A stretch of DNA of 64,000 nt, from assembly GCF_005239225.2 (NCBI RefSeq), contig NC_133301.1:6473157-6537156 (forward strand), read 5' to 3'. The notes beneath the pieces were generated by a model, which saw only the letters and a program-made list of their open reading frames with translations, made no database searches and was not told the origin of the DNA. Shown piece by piece: positions 23,059 to 34,914 of the stretch (positions are counted from its first letter, which is position 1; every line of letters starts with the position of its first letter). The translations under genes and the position numbers were made by a program. The stretch is from Populus alba (taxonomy: Eukaryota > Streptophyta > Magnoliopsida > Malpighiales > Salicaceae).

Positions 23059-26000
23059 AAAGAGAGAGGGCACTATCCGCCCAAGATCCTTTGGTCCATC
23101 TAGAACTGAACCACCAAAGGCTAAAAGTTGATGTCCCTACTGATGCCAAAGGTAAATCTGAAACTCAACCTAAACGTACTCGTGATGTTAAATGTTTCAG
23201 GTGTCAGGGACATGGACATTATGCTTCAGAGTGTCCAAACAAGAGAATCATGATGATTAGAGATAATGGTGATGTGGAATCTGAAAGTGACAGTTCTGAT
23301 TGTGAAGGCATGCCACCATTGGAGGATAGTGATGGGGATGAGTTAGCATTACCGGTTGAGGAGTCCTTGGTTTTAAGGCGAACACTTCAGGTTCAGGTCA
23401 AAGAAGATGATACTAATGAACAAAGGGAGAACATCTTCCATACGTGTTGTTACGTACAAAGAAAGGTGTGTGGTTTAATTATAGATAGTGGAAGCTGTGT
23501 TAATGTTTGCAGTGCCACCCTTGTTAGTAAACTGAATTTGTGTACTGCTAAGCATGCTAAACCATATAGATTGCAATGGCTGAATGATAGTGGTGAAGTG
23601 AAAGTGACTAAACAGGTTGTGGTTCCATTTTCGATTGGGAAATATGTTGATGAAGTTCTGTGCGACGTGGTACCAATGCAAGCAAGTCACATCTTGTTGG
23701 GGAGACCATGGCAATATGATAGGAAGGCAATTCATGATGGGGTTAAAAATAGGTATACCATTGTAAAAGATGATAAAACCATCACTCTTGTACCTCTTAC
23801 ACCCAAACAGGTGTATGATGATCAAATAAAGCTAAAAAGTGAGCATGAGGCGATGGGGAGAGAAAATCAAGGTGAGGAACAAGGGGAGAGAAGACCATCA
23901 GATTCGGCTAGAACCCAAACCACTACAACCCATTCGGCCACCCATCCAAACACAAGCAAATATTCGGCCAACACCCCAAACAAATCAAACCATTTGACCA
24001 CAACTCAAAAACACCCAAATCTGGCCGAGAGTGGAGGTAAGACAAGAGGAGTGAAGAAAGTCAGCAAGTGTGATGAGAATTGTGTGGAAAAACTAAAGAA
24101 ACAACCCAAATTTTATGCTAGAGAGGGTGAGGTCAGATCTGCATTTTTCACTAACAAGCCAATGATCTTACTTGTGTACAAAGAGGCTTACTTTAATACT
24201 AATGATCTTGATCATATTGTGCCTAGTGTTGCTATTTCTTTGTTGCAGGGATTTGATGATGTGTTCCCCGACGATACTCCTAGCGGATTACCACCATTGA
24301 GGGGGATAGAGCATCAGATTGATTTCGTACCCGGAGCTTCAATTCCTAACCGACCAGCTTATAGAAGCAATCCCGAGGAGACGAAGGAGCTTCAAAGGCA
24401 AGTTGATGAGCTGATGGAAAAGGGCTACATTCGTGAGAGTATGAGCCCGTGTGCTGTACCCGTGCTACTTGTGCCAAAGAAGGATGGAACATGGAGGATG
24501 TGTGTTGATTGCCGAGCCATCAACAACATAACGGTAAAGTATAGACATCCCATCCCTAGGCTTGATGACATGTTAGATGAGTTACATGGATCCTGTATTT
24601 TCTCTAAAATTGACTTGAAAAGTGGGTACCATCAAATTAGGATGAAAGAAGGTGATGAATGGAAAACAGCATTTAAGACTAAGCATGGTTTGTATGAATG
24701 GTTAGTAATGCCGTTTGGACTTACAAATGCACCTAGTATGTTTACGCGTTTAATGAATCATGTGTTGCGTGCATTCATAGGTAAGTTTGTGGTTGTGTAT
24801 TTTGATGACATTTTGATATATAGCAAGAACTTAACTGAGCATCTTGATCATTTGCGTAATGTACTTAGTGTGTTGCGTAGTGAGAAATTGTATGCTAATC
24901 TTAAAAAGTGTGCCTTTTGCATGGAGAAAATTGTGTTTCTTGGCTATGTTGTAACTGCACAGGGTATCGAGATGGATGAGGAGAAAGTTAAGGCCATCCG
25001 GGAATGGCCTACACCCAAATCGGTAAGTGAGGTAAGGAGTTTTCATGGGTTAGCTAGTTTTTACAGGCGTTTTGTGAAAGATTTCAGCACAATAGCTGCG
25101 CCCTTGAATGAAGTTGTTAAAAAGTCAGTTGGGTTTAGATGGGGGGAGAAACAAGAGTTGGCTTTTGTTTTTTTGAAAGACAAATTATGTTCTGCACCTG
25201 TTTTGGCTTTACCTGACTTTACAAAAGCATTTGAAATAGAATGTGATGCGTTTGGAATTGGAATAGGTGCTGTTTTGATGCAGGATCGGAGACCTATTGC
25301 GTATTTCAGTGAGAAGTTAAGTGGAGCGACCTTGAACTATCCCACTTACGACAAAGAACTCTATGATTTGGTAAGAGCACTTGAGACATGGCAGCATTAC
25401 TTGTGGCCAAAAGAGTTCGTAATCCATTCGGATCATGAGTCCTTGAAACATCTGAAAGGACAAGGTAAGTTGAATAAGAGGCATGCAAAATGGGTTGAAT
25501 TCATTGAAACTTTTCCTTACGTAATCAAGTATAAGCAAGGGAAAGAGAACATCGTAGCTGATGCACTCTCGCGCAGGTATGTTCTTTTACACACCATGAA
25601 TACTAGATTGTTAGGTTTTGAATATGTGAAGGAATTGTATGATAATGATTCTGACTTTGCTGAGATTTATAATGTATGTGGACATTCGGCTTTCGATAAG
25701 TTTTATTTGATGGATGGTTATTTGTTCAAAGAAAATAGATTGTGTGTTCCTACTAGTTCTTTACATGAATTGCTTGTTCGTGAAGCACATGGGGGTGGTT
25801 TAATGGGTCACTTTGGGGTTGCGAAAACCTTGGATGTATTGCATGAGCATTTCTATTGGCCAAAGATGAAAAGAGATGTGCAACGAATTTGTGAACAGTG
25901 CATTGCTTGTAGAAAGGCAAAATCTAGAGTACAACCGCATGGACTATATACACCACTACCTGTGCCTACTGAACCTTGGGTAGATATCTCTATGGACTTT

Positions 26001-27082
26001 GTTTTAGGTTTACCTAGGTCAAAGAAAGGTAGAGACTCTATCTTTGTTGTGGTAGATAGGTTTTCTAAAATGGCGCATTTCATTGCATGCCATAAAACAG
26101 ATGATGCATCTCATATCGCAGACTTGTTCTTTAGAGAGATTGTACGTTTGCATGGCATTCCTAAGAGTATAGTGTCAGATCGTGATGTTAAGTTCCTTAG
26201 TTACTTTTGGAAGACCTTATGGGGAAAGTTGGGAACTAAACTCTTATTTTCGACAACATGCCATCCTCAAACAGAAGGACAAACTGAGATAGTGAATAGA
26301 ACATTATCCCAACTTTTACGTGCTGTAATTCAAAAGAATTTGAAAAGTTGGGAAGAATGTTTGCCTTTTGTTGAGTTTGCTTATAATAGAACTGTGCATT
26401 CAACTACTACTTTTTCTCCTTTTGAAATTGTTTATGGTTTTAATCCACTAACTCCTATGGACTTAATTCCTTTACCTTTTGAAGAAAGGGTAAGTTTAGA
26501 TGGTGAAAAGAAGGCAAAGATGGTGAGAGAACTCCATGAGGGAGTTCGACTACAAATAGAGAAAAAGAACAGACTTTACGCTTCTAAAGCAAATAAGGGA
26601 CGTAAAACTGGTTGTTTTCCAACCCGGTGATTGGGTATGGGTGCACATGCGTAAGGAACGATTTCCTAAACCAAAGGAAATCAAAATTACAGCCTCGTGG
26701 TGATGGTCCTTTTCAGGTTTTAGAGAGAATCAATGACAACGCATACAAAATCGACCTTCCAGGTGAGTATAGTGTTAGTGCTACCTTTAATGTTGCTGAT
26801 CTTACTTTGTTTGACACAGATTTTGATTCGAGGTCGAATCCTTTCGAGGAGAGAGGGGATGATGCGGACCAGCCCAGAAACACCAGCAAGGACCCATTAC
26901 ATGTTCCAAATGGACCAATGACTCGGTCCAAGACAAAGACATTGAAAGACGCATTGAATGCATTGGTTTTGAAGGTTTCCACCAAGTCAGAATTGGAAGG
27001 TCCATTGGAGTATCAAGAGGAGATCCTAGTACATCTTATCCATGTGGAAGAGGAGTCCAATACAACCTTATTTGGGCCATGA
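23059..27082 (+). pseudogene. Gypsy-A Gag end and Pol (PR-RT-RNase H-IN)
   Basis: After LINE-b the frame resumes with a basic linker and the zinc knuckle [14 protein letters not shown] (from 23193). The protease DSGS follows near 23485, then RT with [23 protein letters not shown] and YFDD at 24798-24809, RNase H ([22 protein letters not shown]) and integrase. Integrase has an HHCC-type zinc region ([17 protein letters not shown]) and DDE core residues in DISMDFV (near 25982), SDRDVKF (near 26178) and [10 protein letters not shown] (near 26276). All catalytic motifs are present. The long frame 23091-26630 is broken by an extra G near 26610 and an extra A near 26670, after which GPFQVLERINDNAY continues to a stop at 27082 inside the 3' LTR. 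Confidence 0.93.
26846..26859 (+). other. Gypsy-A polypurine tract
   Basis: GAGGAGAGAGGGGA lies immediately before the 3' LTR. It is the plus-strand primer and is also translated as part of the polyprotein tail. Confidence 0.88.
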
Positions 27083-27593
27083 GATAAGGGCTTTATTTTA
27101 TTTTGTTAGCTACAGCCCAAGGCTTGTTTGGGCTTAATTCATACTTTGTTTTCAGCTAGGATCCAAGGCTTGTTTGGATTAAGTTATGGGCTTTTCATTT
27201 TAGGGTTATGGGCTTTTCAGTTTAGGGTTTTGGGCCAGTTTTGAGTGGACCTCATATAAGTCCACATAAGGGGTCCATTAGGATTAACTTTTCAAGAACT
27301 ATTTAAACTCATGTAAGCCACAATTTCGGCAGCTTTGATGAATATTATTCTGAATTTTTCAGTTTTAACGTGTGAGAGTGATTCTTGCATTCTTCAGTTC
27401 TTGAACGAACTGAATCTGACTTATCGAAGATTAACTGGCTTCGTGGCGTCATTCTACTCATTCCAATAGTGTTGGTGCCTTGGGGCAGGTTTCCATTGTG
27501 TCGCACTCATATCAGACCTATTTCGGCTTTCCGGGATCAGATCTCAATCTTGATTGTGGGTTGCGTGACCACGTGATCACGAGGTTCACATCA
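26860..27593 (+). repeat. Gypsy-A 3' LTR
   Basis: 734 bp, seven substitutions from the 5' LTR. The first 223 bases encode the last 73 residues of the polyprotein, including GPMTRSKTKTLKDALNALV. The TATA-like TATTTAAA is at 27300-27307. Confidence 0.95.
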
Positions 27594-27598
27594 ACACA

Positions 27599-27838
27599 TC
27601 TGCAAAGATCCTTGAGTTCCGTTCTTGCCAGATACAATACACTGTAGCTGCGAAACCCAGTTTACGAGAAAAGTTGATGAAACTTTTCCCATGCCAAGTG
27701 ACAATGCCCAATCGAATCCATTCATCCAAGCTTTTTGTCATTCTTGGAATGTCGCATCTGTCACAAACATTCCACCATAATGCTTTCGTATAGGAGCATT
27801 CAAAGAACAAGTGGTTGTGATCTTCATTATTGTGGAGA
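27599..27838 (-). mobile_element. LINE-a, 5' part (zf-RVT end of ORF2)
   Basis: This continues LINE-a beyond gypsy-A. The minus strand encodes NNEDHNHLFFECSYTKALWW, the zf-RVT domain at the C-terminus of plant L1 ORF2, closely matching LINE-c near 60600-60780. The copy is truncated at 27838, where the target duplication begins. Confidence 0.9.
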
Positions 27839-27853
27839 TTCATCGTCTATAAT

Positions 27854-28193
27854 CATACAAGTGTAAATATAGTATCTCAAGTCTAGTGTCTCCACCAACT
27901 TATATAGGATTGTAGAAGCTTGACCTCATCTAATGCGAGATAATGAACTAAAAAGAAATAAAAGCAAGGAAAGAAAGAAGCCAAGAATTTAAAGCATAAA
28001 AAAAATTAGGAGGAAGAGAGACTTTAAAGGATTAATAATTGTATAGTGTTTTGGACATATTATTCATAAATCAATTTATATTTTATATTGTGCATTACTT
28101 GCTTGAATCTGCTTAGTGATCTTAACATACAAATCCTAAACTCTACGCACAAATAACTCGGCTGACTAACACCTTAGTATGATTGATACGAAC
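27854..28193. other. Unassigned AT-rich DNA
   Basis: This is the original flank of LINE-a. No coding or transposon feature is recognised. Confidence 0.5.
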
Positions 28194-28792
28194 CAAGATA
28201 GGTCTAAATTTGACCTTAAAATATATCGGTAAATGTTCAGGTCAAATGGAGTTCGAGAACATATTATTTTATATGGTCAAATTTACTAGACAAATCTTGT
28301 CAAATCTGTCCCTCTAGACTTTCGTGTAGGGTTTTGGACATATCAAGAGCTACAAGTGGAATTTTGTTGTGATTCAGGTTGAGTTGGAAACTAGACATCT
28401 CAAGGTTTCTAACCATATATGATAGGCCTAATAATTCATCCAGATGAGAAAGAATAATATGTTTGAAGTTAAGACTGAAAATCTACAAAAAAATATACGA
28501 AAATTAAAGATTCAGGCTACATGGAGGAAGTTTGGAATAAAGATCCTATTTTATTTATTTAATATTGAATAATTATTTTTAATTTTAGTTTGTTCTAACC
28601 CATTAGACAATGTTTATTGGTTTATTTTATTATTAAACTTATGTTAGTTGATTACTATTTTAAGATCATTAGCTTGCAACCCAAAAGATGGAGACTATAT
28701 TATGTTTTTTTACCTGTAAAATTCAATAACAAGTTGAAAAAAATTCCTTGATGAGTGTTGGGATAAGGAAAAACTCACGATTATTCTCCAAC
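28194..28792 (-). repeat. LTR-H copy, minus strand (left arm of inverted pair)
   Basis: It starts TGATACGAACCAAG, the reverse complement of the end (CTTGGTTCGTATCA) of the related plus-strand copy at 43437-44157. It is matched by the reverse complement of 28805-29350, so the two form a large inverted repeat with a short spacer. No internal coding region is attached. The name LTR-H is mine. Confidence 0.65.
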
Positions 28793-28804
28793 TCGAAAAA
28801 AATT

Positions 28805-29350
28805 AAATAAACATTTTTATTCCAACACTTATCAGGGAATTTTTCCAACTTACTACTGAAATTTGCAGCTAAAAAAACATAATAAAGTCTCCTTTAATGT
28901 ACCCTTTTGGGTTGCAGTCTAATGAGCCTAAACTAGTAATCAACTAATATAAATCCAATAATAAATAAACTCCTAAACATTGTCTAACGAGCTAGAACAA
29001 ATTAAAATTAAAAATAATTATTCAACATTAAATGAATAAATAAAATAGGATAATAAAAACAAAGTTTTCATTCCAAAATTCCTCCATGGAGTGCAAATCT
29101 TCAATTTTCGCATATTTTGATAGATTTTTTTATCCTAACTTAAAACACATTGTTCTCTCTCATTTGGATGAATTATTATGCCTACCATATATGGTTGGAA
29201 AGCTTGATACGTCTAGTTTCTAGCCTAACTTAAATCATAGAAACTTTTTTATTTATACTCCAAATATGTTGCGAAGGTCTAGTTTGACAAATTTAACAAG
29301 TTTTGTCTAATAAATTCAATACTTTAAAGTAATCTATTCCTTAACTCCAT
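28805..29350 (+). repeat. LTR-H copy, plus strand (right arm)
   Basis: This is the opposite-orientation partner of 28194-28792 and resembles 43437-44157. Its outer end is cut off by the minus-strand LTR-D that begins at 29351. Confidence 0.65.
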
Positions 29351-29754
29351 TGATGTGAACCTCGTGATTAGATGATCACGCAAACCACACGTAAAGACAC
29401 TAATTCCCGAAAAGCCAATAAATCAGGTTTGATAGGAGTTTGACATAAAGATAACTTATACCTAGGCACCAGCATAATTGAAAACGGAAAACCCCCACCC
29501 AACTAATCTGATTTGCAAACGAGTAGTATAAGGATGATGCCGTGAAACCAGTTGTTCATTGATAAGTTGTTTTCAGTTCTTTAGAGAACTAAGGAAGGGA
29601 AATTATCCCACCAACACAAAACAAGTGCGGCAAAAGAAGTTTATTGATCTGAAAATTGTGTAACCTTACATGTTTGGTTATGTCCTTATTTATACTGACT
29701 CTAAACTAAAATAAACCCTAATGGACCCTCCTTATGAGGCCCACTTACAATTTG
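29351..29754 (-). repeat. LTR-D fragment, minus strand
   Basis: It starts TGATGTGAACC and follows the LTR-D 3' half in reverse, matching 45700-46097 and 57540-57920. It is truncated where an LTR-E start begins at 29755. Confidence 0.75.
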
Positions 29755-30117
29755 ATACGGTTCAGCCTTGTGATATGACCCAAGTAAGGTCAAATTCGGA
29801 TTTTGGCATAAAAAACGCAACAATCCAGGTTCACGGCAACAGTCATAATTTTTAATCCAACCATTGGATCAGGGTAACATTTTATGTGGACTCTCCAGAC
29901 ATGTTTGCCTACCTTGAGTTAAAAATTCAGGTCAATTGGAGTTTGGGAAGGCACCGCAATACTGGTCAACATAGGCTATACGAATTTTATTATTTACTTT
30001 CATTTGACTTGTGGACTTCCTATTTGGTTATGGTTCTTTTCCTACAAGGATGTGGCAGCTGGTTTTGGGAATTTCTTAGTTCCACAAGGATCTTTAATGA
30101 GCTGCAATATAATCTTA
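29755..30117 (+). repeat. LTR-E fragment (5' part)
   Basis: It begins TGATACGGTTCAGCC and follows the first 360 bp of the LTR-E copies at 53539 and 55861. It is truncated at about 30117 against the minus-strand gypsy gag. Confidence 0.8.
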
Positions 30118-31294
30118 TAACCAAGGACTCCTCAACCGGTAATGCTAATTGATCCCAATCACTATCCTCCAATGCTGGTATGCTTTCACAATCAGATCTG
30201 TCACTTTCAAATTCCATATCACCATTATCTCTAATCATCATGATTCTATTGTTTGGACACTCTAAAGCATAATGTTCATGTCCCTGACACCTGAAACATT
30301 TAACATCACGAGTACGTTTAGATTGAGTTTCAAATTTATCTTTAGCATCAATAGGGACATCAAGTTTAGCCTTTGGTGGTTCCGTTATAGAAGGAACAAA
30401 GGAGCTCGGTCGGACAATACCCTCTCTCTTTAGATTTGGCTTTTAAGATGATGAAGAACCCGAATTAAACGCTGGCCAAGCATGCCCCTTTCTAAGTTGT
30501 CTCTCCACCTTCGTAGCCATTTGAACCATGTCCTTTAGCTCCACATAGTGTTATAGCTCAACCACATTGGCAATGTCCCGATTCAACCCATTTAGAAATC
30601 TAGCCATGGTGGCTTATCTATCATCAACAACATTGGCCCGAATCATTGTTATCTCCATCTCTTTGTGATATTCATCTACTGTCTTATAACCTTGATTCAG
30701 ACCTTAGAGCTTCAGATATTAGTCTTTGTAATAGTGGTTTGGCACAAATCATCTACTCGTTAAGACTTTCATCTCCCCCCATGTCTGAACGGGTCGCTCC
30801 CCATTCCTCCTCCTATTGATCACAATCTGATCCCACCAAATCAATGCATACTCCGTAAACTCAATTATCACCAATTTCATCTTTTTTTGTTCAGAATAGC
30901 TATGGCAATAAAAAAAAATCCAATATACCTTTTTCTCCCACTCCAAATAAGCCTCGGGATCTTTTTACCTTAAAAATTAGGAATTTTTAGTTTAATAGTG
31001 TCCAAGTCCCCATCCATATCTTCATAAGTACCTAGTCCACAGAAATTCACAGTCATCTTCACCCGCATCTGCGTTTTCATCAACAAACTCTTCAACATCA
31101 GATCTGACATTCCATACGGTCATACGGACCGTATTTCCTCGGCAATCAGCCCCACTATTATGTTGCTTTATCGAATTCACCACATCTTTCAGATCCTTGT
31201 ACGTCCTAGACAACAGCTCAAGTTACTGGCCTATGGCTCGTAATTGGAAAGCTACGTCAGTGTTTTATGTCACTGATTCGTTGTTTTCAGACAT
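30118..31294 (-). pseudogene. Gypsy-G gag (gypsy-A relative), minus strand
   Basis: The start codon is at 31294-31292 (MSENNES-type start). The minus strand encodes the same Gag as gypsy-A (SRTYKDLKD, EYALIWWDQIVINRRRN), the basic linker that LINE-b interrupts in gypsy-A, the zinc knuckle near 30300-30258 and the acidic stretch before the protease. It is split by frameshifts and truncated at 30118. Its leader continues at 31295-31865 and, beyond gypsy-B, at 38269-38843; its LTR is 38856-39731. Confidence 0.85.
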
Positions 31295-31865
31295 CTTTGA
31301 ATCCACAAAATTTGGTTAGTAGCACAAAGTATATCCTCACACCTCTCGTGTATCACACAAAAAAAATCAAAGCTTTTCACTCTAATAAGCTTATTATGGC
31401 TTTTACCTCACAGTTTACTTTCTTTAGGAATTGAAATCAACAAATCAAAGTTAGTAGCCTTCGCAGTGCACTCTAATAATAATTTTCAGACTCAAGAATC
31501 AATAAATATACTGAAAACAAAGCAAAACAAAACTATGATTATGATTTCGCGAGTAGCAATGCAAATTTGTAAGAATTGTTGATGAAACGAAGACACGAAA
31601 TAAAACAGAAGCGAATATTAGCAAAAATAGTTACTTGACTCCTAGATAACCCAAATATAATAGAAACAAAAATATTTAGACAAAACTAAATAGTAAGGAT
31701 CATGTTTTGAAACTTGATGCAAATCTAACTTGTTACGCAATTTATATGTAATAGTTTTGAAACCCAGACCAAACGATTTTGAGATGACCTCAAATTAAAT
31801 ATTTAGTATTATAATACTAAAAAAACAACAAAACTCAATTTATAGGTTGTTCTCTTATGTCTAGG
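31295..31865 (-). other. Gypsy-G leader, first part
   Basis: This is gypsy-A-type leader in reverse. It is interrupted at 31865 by gypsy-B, whose target duplication CTAGG occupies 31861-31865 and 38264-38268. Confidence 0.85.
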
Positions 31866-32810
31866 TGATGTGCATCATGGGAATTATAATCCATCTCGTA
31901 AAGCTGAATCTAATATGCAAGAGGATTCAGAAGGTCCAATGACAAGAGCGAGAGCGAAACAACTACAACGGGCCTTGACGAATCAAATTGCAATGATTGA
32001 AGCTGCGTCGGAGTTAAAAATTAGCAATCAGTTTGAAATTGGTTCAAGGGTGCTTATTTGCCTACAATTGGAACTTGGAGATGGGAAAAGCCCTTAATGG
32101 TTCTTTTCATGCTGGGCTACTTGTATTTGGATTGATAATGCAAGTGAAGGAATTGATGCTGTTTACGGTCAGAACAGTAGATGGATTTGAACCCGAATTT
32201 GAAGTCATCCAATGCATGTGAAAACAAGATTTATGTAGGTAAAATTCAAGTTCAGAACGTGATCTTTCTATATTGTCCAACCATGAGTGCATTGGACTTT
32301 TGTGTCAAAAGTTATGGCTGTTTTAAATTTCGTCTGCATATGTTTTAGAAATGTCAACAAAAAACGTGTGTTAGTTAAATGTCTACTTGCTTTATTAAAA
32401 GTCTAGTTTTTAGGCTTGACTTCTGTCATGTTGAATTCACCTAACTTTGGAGGGATGTTCCAAAGATAAATATGTATCAGAATATGAAATAAACACTTTT
32501 AGCCAAGATTTGAAAAAACTTAATTCAGAGAATTAAGAGCTGTTCTTCCAAATTCGTTTTGTGAAGAACCCTACCTGACTTATCACTCTTCAATCACAAA
32601 GAGTGTGGCGTCGAAATCCTAGATTGATCTTTGTGGCGTCCAGATCGACTTATCAAAGTATCATTCTAGTCTATCCTCCATTTTATTTACTTTTCAAATC
32701 ACTACAATCCAGCCTAAATACCAAAAGAAAGACAACACAACCAGACCCATCCTTCATCCATTTTCGTTAGAATCATTGTTGCCGATTTTCAAATCATTCA
32801 CGGCACATCA
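31866..32810 (+). repeat. Gypsy-B 5' LTR
   Basis: 945 bp, TGATGTGCATC...CGGCACATCA. Its first 160 bases repeat the polyprotein C-terminal code. A two-base spacer leads to the primer site. Confidence 0.95.
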
Positions 32811-32812
32811 TC

Positions 32813-32824
32813 TGGTATCAGAGC
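32813..32824 (+). other. Gypsy-B primer-binding site
   Basis: TGGTATCAGAGC, initiator-Met tRNA type, two bases after the LTR. Confidence 0.93.
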
Positions 32825-32910
32825 ATCAGTTGTGATCTAAGACAGGAGCCAAAAACAACAACAACAACAAGAAGAAAGGTTTGCTGGAATTGAGGTTGAC
32901 AGACTTAACT

Positions 32911-34914
32911 ATGGCTGGAGATAAAGAAGATTTGCCAAGAGGGTTAAGTTTGGAACATGCACAGGTCATGGGCTTACAACGATCTCATGCTGAGATTCGG
33001 GATGAGATGACTGGAATTCGTGAACAGTTGAATACCCTTATGCAAAGGATGCAAAGAAATAATTTGCAACCCCAACCAAGGCAAGCACTTAGGGTGCCAC
33101 GAAATGATATTATAGAAGATGACGAAGATCCAAATGGGGATGATGAGGCTGATGATAGGGTCAGACCAAGAAGGCAGAATTATAATCCTCCTAATGGTCT
33201 CAAACTTAAGATTCCACCGTTTAGAGGAAGTAGTTCACCTGAGGAATACTTGGAGTGGATTCAGAAGGTTGAAAAGGTGTTTGAATGGTATGAATATTCT
33301 GAAGAAAGGAAGTGCAAGGTGGCAGCACTTGAGTTTACAGATTATGCTCTTTTATGGTGGGAAAACGTAAAGATTCAGAGGAGAAGGGATGGAGAGGAGG
33401 AGATTACAACATGGGCAACTATGAAAAGAGTGATGAAGAAGAGATTTGTTCCTGATTACTATAAACAGGAGCTATACATCAGACTTCAGACTTTGCGACA
33501 GGGATCTTTGACTGTGGAAGAGTATGTGAAAGAGTTTGAATTGCTGCAGATTCGATGTGAATTGATGGAACCTCAAGAGCAAACAATAGCTAGATTTCTT
33601 GGAGGGTTGAGGAAGGATATAGCTAATGTTGTTGAGTTACAACCGTACATCTTCCTTGAGGAAGTTATAAAGCTTGCAACCCGAGTAGAGAGGCAGCAGA
33701 GACGAGGAGGTGTCCGAACTAGTGTAACTACGTCAAGCGCGACAAGGGCTGTTTCTACGCCTACACGAACATGGAGCACGCCTAAACGAGATGAGAAGGT
33801 GGAGTTTAGCAAGGGGAATACCAGTTTTGATTCTTTGAAGGGAAAGGAGAAGGTGACAGAACCTCAACACCCTAGGAGGTCTCGGGACATCAAGTGCTTC
33901 AAGTGCTTGGGACATGGGCATATTGCTTCGGAATGTCCAAATAAAAGGGTGATGATTTTGCATGGGGATCATGGAGAGCTGATCAGTGGAGATGAGGTTG
34001 AAACTGAAGACGAAGATCAGGTACAAGTGGCTGAACAAGAAGAGGATTTCGAACCAGTGAAGGGAGATTTGTTGGTTGTTCAACGGGTTCTGAATGCACA
34101 AATTGACGTTAGTGATGAGCAACGCGAGAACATCTTTCATACTCGATGTCAGATTCGAGATAAGGTGTGCGGGATGATCATTGATAATGGAAGTTGCACT
34201 AATGTTGCGTCAACTACCTTGGTGGAGAAATTGGGTTTAAATACCCTTCCACATCCCAGACCCTATAGTTTGCGATGGCTGAATGAGAATGGGGAGATTC
34301 GGGTGACAAAGCAAGTTCGTGTACCTTTTTCCATTAAAACCTATCATGACGAGGTTTTATGTGATGTTGCACCAATGTCAGCTAGCCATTTGTTGCTGGG
34401 TCGTCCATGGCAGTTTGATAAGGATGTGACCTACAATGGACGAAAGAACACTTATTCTTTTATGCTGAATGGAAAGAAGGTGAACTTGTTACCACTGAGT
34501 TCTCAACAAGTTAGAGAGGATCAGTTACGAAGCCAACAAAAGGAGGTGACATCACGAAAGGGGCTGTTGTTAGCCAAAAAAGGAGACATCAAACAAGCAT
34601 TAGCCACAACAGGGATTGTTTTCATGGTCTGGGCAAAGCAACTACTACAAGTAGAAGGATTGGACTTACCAAGACAGATTAAGGAATTACTTGAAGAATT
34701 TAAAGATGTGTTTCCAGATGAATTACCTAAAGGATTACCACCTATTCGTGGTATTGAGCATCAAATTGATTTGGTGCCGGGAGCTTCACTTCCTAATAGA
34801 CCAGCATACAGATGTAATCCAGAGGAAGCGAAAGAGATTCAAAGGCAGGTCGGTGAGCTCTTAGAGAAGGGCTATGTGCGAGAATCACTTAGTCCATGTT
34901 CCGTACCTACTTTT
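32911..34914 (+). pseudogene. Gypsy-B Gag, zinc knuckle and protease
   Basis: The best start is the ATG at 32911 (MAGDKEDLPRG). Gag carries the retrotran_gag domain (SSPEEYLEWIQKVEKVFEWY, YALLWWENVKIQRRRDG, ARFLGGLRKDIANVVELQ), a knuckle CFKCLGHGHIASEC near 33897-33938, and the protease. The protease active-site triplet reads Asp-Asn-Gly (34183-34191) where relatives have Asp-Ser-Gly. The frame stays open into the start of RT ([18 protein letters not shown]) until an extra T in the run 34911-34914 shifts it. Confidence 0.92.

Larger units (their letters stand above)
15042..27593 (+). mobile_element. Gypsy-A: full-length Ty3/gypsy element
   Basis: LTRs of 734 bp each (15042-15775 and 26860-27593) are flanked by the perfect 5 bp duplication ACACA (15037-15041, 27594-27598) inside LINE-a. 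A primer site, a polypurine tract and the order gag, protease, RT, RNase H, integrase (gypsy order) are all present. Without LINE-b (5.1 kb) and a 59 bp LINE tail, the element is about 7.4 kb. The LTRs differ at seven positions (about 1%), so the insertion is fairly recent. I see no classical chromodomain after integrase; instead the polyprotein tail runs into the 3' LTR with a GPMTRSKTK motif, a layout described for centromeric (CRM-type) chromoviruses. That lineage call is inference. Confidence 0.95.

Noticed and set aside
29886..30152. An 88-codon frame (also near 53672 and 55980) inside LTR-E.
   Set aside because: It lies wholly in the LTR 5' half, starts without a supported ATG context, and follows LTR divergence without codon-like constraint.
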